Shown here piece by piece: positions 59,743 to 64,000 of a DNA stretch of 64,000 nt (positions within the stretch are counted from its first letter, which is position 1; every line of letters begins with the position of its first letter). The position numbers were made by a program, and so were the translations under genes. The notes under the pieces are model-generated. The model was given only the letters and a program-made list of their open reading frames with translations, was not told the origin of the DNA and searched no databases. The stretch spans positions 1 to 64,000 of the forward strand of contig CAINOE010000019.1 of the NCBI GenBank assembly GCA_903851415.1. Direction: 5' to 3'. This stretch comes from an uncultured Rhodopila sp. GTDB taxonomy: Bacteria; Pseudomonadota; Alphaproteobacteria; Acetobacterales; Acetobacteraceae.

Positions 59743-61026
59743 TCACTCCACGGGAAACGCCTGCACCAAATCCGCAATCAAATCCTCCGGATGCTCGATC
59801 CCGATACTGAACCGGATCAACCCCTCCGACACCCCGATCCGCGCCCGCACCTCCGGCGGAATCCCCGAATGAGTCGTCGAGGCCGGATGGCACACCAGCG
59901 ACTCCGTGCCCCCCAAACTGACCGCCAGCTTGAAAATCCGCAGCCCGTTCAGCAACCGGAACGCCGGCGCCTGGCCGCCCTTCACCTCGATGCTGAACGT
60001 CGAACCGCCCCCGGTGCATTGCCGCTCGAACACCGCCCGCGCCGCCGAACCCTCCGGCAGCGCGAACAGGGTATGCACTGCCTCCACCAGCGGATGCCCG
60101 CGCAGGAACTCCGCCACCAGCTCCGCATTCCGCGTCGCCTTCTCCATCCGCAGCGCCAAAGTCTCCAGTGATCGGCCCAGCATCCAGCACGAATGCGGAT
60201 CAAGCTGCGTCCCGATCGCACTCCGCAACGTTCGGATCGGCTTCAGCGCCGCCTTCGAGCCGATCGCCGCCCCCGCGATCAGGTCGCTATGGCCGCCGAC
60301 ATACTTGGTCAGCGAATACACCGAAATATCGATCCCGTGCTGCAACGGCTTCTGGTACACCGGCCCCAGCAGCGTATTGTCGCACACCACCAGCGGCCGC
60401 GTCCCCTGCTTCTCCCCCAGCCGATCGGCCACGCCGCCGACAGCCGCAAAGTCCACCAGCGTGTTCAAAGGATTCGACGGAGTCTCGATCATGATCACCG
60501 AGACCTTCCCCCGCGCCGCCGCCCGCTCCGCCGCCGCCTGCATGTCCGCGCCGTCGAGGCCATGAATGAACCCCTCCGACTCGATCCCGAACGGCGCCAG
60601 GGTCCGCGTGAACAACGTTTCTGTGCCGCCATACAGCGGCTGGCTGTGCAGGATGCAGTCGCCCGGCCGCGCGTAGGCCAAAATGGTCGTCGCAATCGCC
60701 GCCATGCCGGAGGACAGCACCAGCGCCGTCTCGCCGCCCTCATACACGGCCAGCCGATCCTCGACGATTTCGAGGTTCGGGTGGTTGAAGCGGGAGTAGA
60801 TCAGGCCGGCGGGATGGTCCGCCGGCGCCGTCTGCCGCCCGGACATGTAGTCGAAGAAGTCGCGCCCATCCTCCGCGGTGCGGAACACGAAGGTGGAAGT
60901 CAGGAACACCGGCGGCTTGACCGACCCCTCGGACAGTTGCGGGTCATACCCGTAGCCGAGCATCAAGGTCTCAGGATGGAGCAAATGATTTCCCAGCCGA
61001 TCGGCGAGCGGTCGATGCCCGGTCAT
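59743..61026 (-). CDS. PLP-dependent cystathionine gamma-synthase/methionine gamma-lyase family enzyme
   Basis: This 427-aa fold-type I PLP enzyme has a PLP lysine in [11 protein letters not shown] (near 237-247), [17 protein letters not shown] (near 372-388) and the substrate pattern [16 protein letters not shown] (near 78-93). The family covers methionine gamma-lyase, cystathionine gamma-synthase and O-acetylhomoserine sulfhydrylase; the precise reaction cannot be decided from motifs. It is likely part of sulfur-amino-acid metabolism but is 25 kb from the sulfur island. Confidence 0.9.
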   Translation of the reverse strand: MTGHRPLADRLGNHLLHPETLMLGYGYDPQLSEGSVKPPVFLTSTFVFRTAEDGRDFFDYMSGRQTAPADHPAGLIYSRFNHPNLEIVEDRLAVYEGGETALVLSSGMAAIATTILAYARPGDCILHSQPLYGGTETLFTRTLAPFGIESEGFIHGLDGADMQAAAERAAARGKVSVIMIETPSNPLNTLVDFAAVGGVADRLGEKQGTRPLVVCDNTLLGPVYQKPLQHGIDISVYSLTKYVGGHSDLIAGAAIGSKAALKPIRTLRSAIGTQLDPHSCWMLGRSLETLALRMEKATRNAELVAEFLRGHPLVEAVHTLFALPEGSAARAVFERQCTGGGSTFSIEVKGGQAPAFRLLNGLRIFKLAVSLGGTESLVCHPASTTHSGIPPEVRARIGVSEGLIRFSIGIEHPEDLIADLVQAFPVE

Positions 61027-61094
61027 TGTGGCGGTCCTTGCTGCGATGTTGCAGCGTTATACCGCGCCCACCGTGCACCGTGATAGCGCCCAGT

Positions 61095-63119
61095 TTACCC
61101 GTCGTATCGCTCGAGGGCCGCCCGCGGCCCCGCCTTCGTGGCATGGCCGGATTTAGTCCGGCCATCCGCGACTTGCGGACCTGGTGGCGGCAAAGTCGTG
61201 GATGGCCGGGCCGGGCCCGGCCGCGACACATGGGGAACGATCGTGCCCCCCGCCTCAACCCCCTCCCCGCTCTCATCGAACAGCAACAGCCGCCCCGCAT
61301 TCCCCAGCCCAACGAACGTCGACACATTATGCAGCAGCGCCGCGATGATCGGCCCCTGCGGCCCGAGCACCCCCAGCGCCGCCAGCGTCACCAGCACCGC
61401 CGTCCACCCCAACCCAAGCCCCACATTCACCTGGATCGTCCGGCGGCACCGCCGGCTCAGCCGGATCGCCGTGCCCAGCCGGCGCAGGTCGCTGCCGGTC
61501 AGGACGATGTCCGCCGAGGCCAGCACCACGTCCGTCCCCTGCGCCCCCATCGCCACGCCGACGGCCCCCGCCTTCAGCGCCAGCGAGTCGTTCACCCCGT
61601 CGCCCACCACCAGCGGCCGGAACCCGGCCCGGGTCTCCAACTGCACCCGCCGCATCTTGTCGTCGGGCAGCGCCTCCGCGAAGACCTCGCCGATGCCAAG
61701 CTCGCGGCCGATTTGCGCCGCCACTGCCGCGCGGTCGCCGGTCAGCATGACCTGCCGCTCCAGCCCCAGCCCCCGCAGATCCGCCAGCGCCTCCATCGCC
61801 TCCTGCCGCGGCCGATCGGCGAACAACAACCAGCCGAGGAAAACGCCGCCTAAAGACGCCCCGCCGATGGGGCCGTCATGCGCGGGCGGCGGCGACACCG
61901 CCACGCCGAGGCGCGCGAACAATTCAGCGCGCCCGAACGCCGCCGGCAGCCCGTCCAGCGTGCCGGTTACGCCGAAGCCGCCCTCCTCCCGCGCATCCGC
62001 CACCGACACGACCGAAGAACCGGCTGACACCGCGGCACGGCTGACCGGATGGCTGCTCGCCGCCCCCAGGGACGCCGCCACCCGCAGCAAGGCCGCCTCG
62101 TCCGCAGCCCCGCTACAACCCACGAACGACAGCACCCCGGTCGTCAGGGTGCCGGTCTTGTCGAACACCACCGCATCGACGCCGGCGAGGTTCTCCAGAA
62201 ACCCCGTCCCCTTGATCAAAATCCCATGCCGCGCCGCCACTGCGATCGCGGCAATCGCCGTCGCCGGGGCGGCCAGCACCAGCGCGCACGGGCAGGACGC
62301 CACCAGCACGGCCAGCGTCGCCGCCATGTCGCCGGAGACGAACCACGTCCCCGCCGCCGCCATCAGCACCAGCGCCATGTATTGCTCGCCGTATCGCTCC
62401 AGCACCCGGGTCACCGGCGGCTTCGACTCCTCCGCCGTGCGCATCAGGGTGATGATCCGTCCCAGCGTGGTGTCGGCGCCGGTGCGCGTCACCTCGATTT
62501 CCAGCCAGCCGTTGCAGTCGATCGAGCCGGCGGCCACCGCATCCCCCGCCGCCACGTCCACCGGCACCGACTCGCCGGTCAGCGACGCCATATCCAGGCT
62601 GGCGCTGCCCGCCCGCACCACGCCGTCCGCGGGGGCGCGATCCCCCGCCCGCAACTCGATCCGGTCCCCCGGGAGCAGAGCGCTGGCGGCCACCAGTTCA
62701 ACACCGCCGGGAACCAGCCGCCGCGCCCGCGTCTCCGCCAGACGCCCCAGCGCCCGCACCGCCTCCCGCGTCCCCAGCAGGCTGCGCTCCTCCAGCACAT
62801 GCCCCAAAATCATCACGATCGGCAGCACCGCCGCCGTCATCAGGTCCCCCGCCGCCCAGGCCGCCAGCAACGCCAAAGCCACCAGCCGATCGGCCACGCC
62901 GTGCAGACTGGGGTGGCGCAGGCTGCGGGAGGCGTCGGCCAAAACGGGAACCGCCACCAAAGCCGCCGCCAGCGCCGCCACCAGCCCCGCCAGAGCCGGA
63001 TCACCGGGCACCAGGAACTGCCACAGCACCGCCAGGCCCAGCAGCCCCGCCGACAGCATCGCCAGCGTCAGTTGCGCCCCCAGCAGCAGGCGCTCGGTCC
63101 GCGCGAGCAACGCCGTCAT
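61095..63119 (-). CDS. P1B-type heavy-metal-transporting ATPase
   Basis: This 674-aa P-type ATPase starts at Met 63119 (MTALLARTERLL), overlapping the upstream gene by 4 nt. Metal motif SCPCAL, phosphorylation site DKTGTLTTG, HP motif SSHPVSRA and hinge GDGVNDSLAL are intact. There is no N-terminal Cys-x-x-Cys metal-binding domain. The C-terminal tail after LLLFDE runs through a palindromic element (61141-61225) before its stop. The ion (Zn, Cd or Cu) is uncertain. Confidence 0.9.
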   Translation of the reverse strand: MTALLARTERLLLGAQLTLAMLSAGLLGLAVLWQFLVPGDPALAGLVAALAAALVAVPVLADASRSLRHPSLHGVADRLVALALLAAWAAGDLMTAAVLPIVMILGHVLEERSLLGTREAVRALGRLAETRARRLVPGGVELVAASALLPGDRIELRAGDRAPADGVVRAGSASLDMASLTGESVPVDVAAGDAVAAGSIDCNGWLEIEVTRTGADTTLGRIITLMRTAEESKPPVTRVLERYGEQYMALVLMAAAGTWFVSGDMAATLAVLVASCPCALVLAAPATAIAAIAVAARHGILIKGTGFLENLAGVDAVVFDKTGTLTTGVLSFVGCSGAADEAALLRVAASLGAASSHPVSRAAVSAGSSVVSVADAREEGGFGVTGTLDGLPAAFGRAELFARLGVAVSPPPAHDGPIGGASLGGVFLGWLLFADRPRQEAMEALADLRGLGLERQVMLTGDRAAVAAQIGRELGIGEVFAEALPDDKMRRVQLETRAGFRPLVVGDGVNDSLALKAGAVGVAMGAQGTDVVLASADIVLTGSDLRRLGTAIRLSRRCRRTIQVNVGLGLGWTAVLVTLAALGVLGPQGPIIAALLHNVSTFVGLGNAGRLLLFDESGEGVEAGGTIVPHVSRPGPARPSTTLPPPGPQVADGRTKSGHATKAGPRAALERYDG
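61141..61225. repeat. Palindromic GGCCGG element, variant form
   Basis: Two arms around ATGGCCGG...CCGGCCATCC (61141-61174) and the inverted GGATGGCCGGGCC (61199-61225 region) pair imperfectly. It is related to, but distinct from, the GGCCCGG elements at 23831-37198. It lies in the 3' end of the P-type ATPase reading frame. Confidence 0.6.
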
Positions 63120-64000
63120 GGCTGCCTCGCCGGCAAGATCACGCGCGACCCGCCATTCGGGTCGATCGCCACGACGCTGCCCGCCGCCTGCAAAATCGTG
63201 GCAACGCGGTCCCGCCAAAGCTGCTGCAACAACCCCGCCCGCCCGTCCGGGACAGTCCGCCCGGCCAGCGCGGCAATCTGCGCCACCTGCACGCTGGCAT
63301 CCGCCACCTGCTCCGCCGCCGCCCCTCGGGCGCTGGCGAGCAGCCGATCGCGCTCACGGTTGGCGGACTGCAATGTGCGTTCGGCGTCGGTGCGAGCACT
63401 CGCGCGGGCCTGTTCGGCAAGCTGAGTCGCCTCCAGCACGGCATCGAAGCCGGGCTTGGCGGCTTCCGGCAGCAGCGCATCCACATCGGCGCGGGTCACC
63501 TCCACCCCCAGCGACGCGCCGAAGTCCGCAAGCGCGGCCAACCGCCGGTTCACCGCCCGCTCCAGGTCGCCGCGGATCGCCTGGCGTTGCTGCTGCACCT
63601 CCATGTCGTCGCCCCCGACGGCGCGCACCGCCATGAAGTCATCGATCGACCGCGCGGCGGCCAGGCTGGTGGTTGCGGCAACGAACAGCCGCTGCAACGC
63701 CGGCGCCACATGGTCGCGCGCCAGAAGATAGGCGGCCGGATCGGTTATCCGCCAGGTCAGCGTCGCGTCCAACAACACCTGCCCGCCATCGCCGGTCAGG
63801 TAGCCGCCCGGACCGCCGCCGGCACCGCGTGCCGCCACCTTCATCTCCATCTGCCGCGCCGGGGCCGGCAGCAATTCCACCTGCTCTATCGGCCGCGGCC
63901 AGGCCAGCAGCAGCCCCGCCGGCTGCACCCGCACGATGCGCCCGAAGCGCAGCACCGCCGCCTGCGAGTCGGACGGCACCTGCCGCACATTCGAAAAGCA
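63116..64000 (-). CDS. SPFH/band-7 (HflK-like) protein, partial
   Basis: The frame has no in-frame start at a family-appropriate place and continues off the right edge; the last bases still encode FSNVRQVPSDSQAAVLRFGR, the usual entry to a band-7 domain. The visible 290 residues contain the SPFH core (RQMEMKV, VLLDATLTWRITDP, about 40-85) and a long Ala/Glu/Arg coiled coil (about 170-235). Such proteins scaffold membrane proteases and microdomains. The stop overlaps the ATPase start (ATGA), a coupling seen with metal ATPases. Confidence 0.85.
   Translation of the reverse strand, partial: CFSNVRQVPSDSQAAVLRFGRIVRVQPAGLLLAWPRPIEQVELLPAPARQMEMKVAARGAGGGPGGYLTGDGGQVLLDATLTWRITDPAAYLLARDHVAPALQRLFVAATTSLAAARSIDDFMAVRAVGGDDMEVQQQRQAIRGDLERAVNRRLAALADFGASLGVEVTRADVDALLPEAAKPGFDAVLEATQLAEQARASARTDAERTLQSANRERDRLLASARGAAAEQVADASVQVAQIAALAGRTVPDGRAGLLQQLWRDRVATILQAAGSVVAIDPNGGSRVILPARQP

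Noticed and set aside
61138..63636. Long open frame (832 codons) on the + strand
   Set aside because: It is antisense to the P-type ATPase and the band-7 gene. High GC content keeps antisense frames open.

Overview
The window looks like one chromosomal segment of a high-GC Gram-negative bacterium. It is most likely an alphaproteobacterium: the soluble methane monooxygenase (sMMO) cluster is ordered as in Methylocella-type methanotrophs, there is a dispersed GGCCCGG-type palindrome, and IncP-like tra genes, a PEP-CTERM protein and an alphaproteobacterial-looking tRNA-Met occur. Genus cannot be fixed from the sequence; a Beijerinckiaceae or an Acetobacteraceae (Rhodopila-like) host are both possible. 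No CRISPR array, rRNA gene, transposase or integrase was seen.

Region 1 (1-10.7 kb, minus strand) is a complete sMMO locus transcribed as mmoX-mmoY-mmoB-mmoZ-mmoD-mmoC-mmoR-(102-aa ORF)-mmoG. A canonical sigma-54 promoter lies upstream of mmoX (9959-9974). Three GTATAG repeats further upstream (10053-10087) are candidate MmoR sites. The hydroxylase, coupling protein, reductase, sigma-54 activator and GroEL-like chaperonin are all present. The chaperonin carries Asn at the position of the GroEL catalytic Asp398. A partial secreted protein, possibly a PQQ dehydrogenase, begins at the left edge.

Region 2 (10.7-17.4 kb) holds an SRPBCC/beta-propeller/SRPBCC operon whose propeller gene seems to start at CTG, a split D-glutamate cyclase pair, djlA- and ampD-like genes, an elongator tRNA-Met, and two small genes ended by a clear terminator.

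Region 3 (17.4-34.3 kb) is an organosulfur acquisition island. It has two flavin-dependent LLM monooxygenases, two FAD oxidoreductases, a TauD-like dioxygenase, a methyltransferase, sulfonate-type ABC parts with three substrate-binding proteins, a metNI-like pair whose MetN has Arg in place of the Walker A Lys, CysK and a Cys-free Rrf2 regulator. A consensus promoter and a Cys-containing leader peptide precede the + strand operon.

Region 4 (34.5-44.7 kb) begins with a traKLM remnant and continues as a molybdenum-themed island: an XdhC/YqeB-like protein, DUF2478, two proteins with a duplicated molybdopterin-oxidoreductase-like domain (one PEP-CTERM), DUF2325, and a ModE split into a DNA-binding protein and a separate molbindin. 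A ModE-like box lies in front of the PEP-CTERM gene. An alcohol and an aldehyde dehydrogenase are interleaved.

Region 5 (45-59.6 kb) has ackA-pta followed by a toxin-antitoxin graveyard with both intact and broken or duplicated VapBC, HigBA, AbiEii-like and TumE-TumA genes, two PD-(D/E)XK-like nuclease genes and several AT-richer hypothetical genes. Region 6 (59.7-64 kb) has a PLP gamma-lyase/synthase, a P1B-type ATPase and a band-7 protein cut by the right edge.
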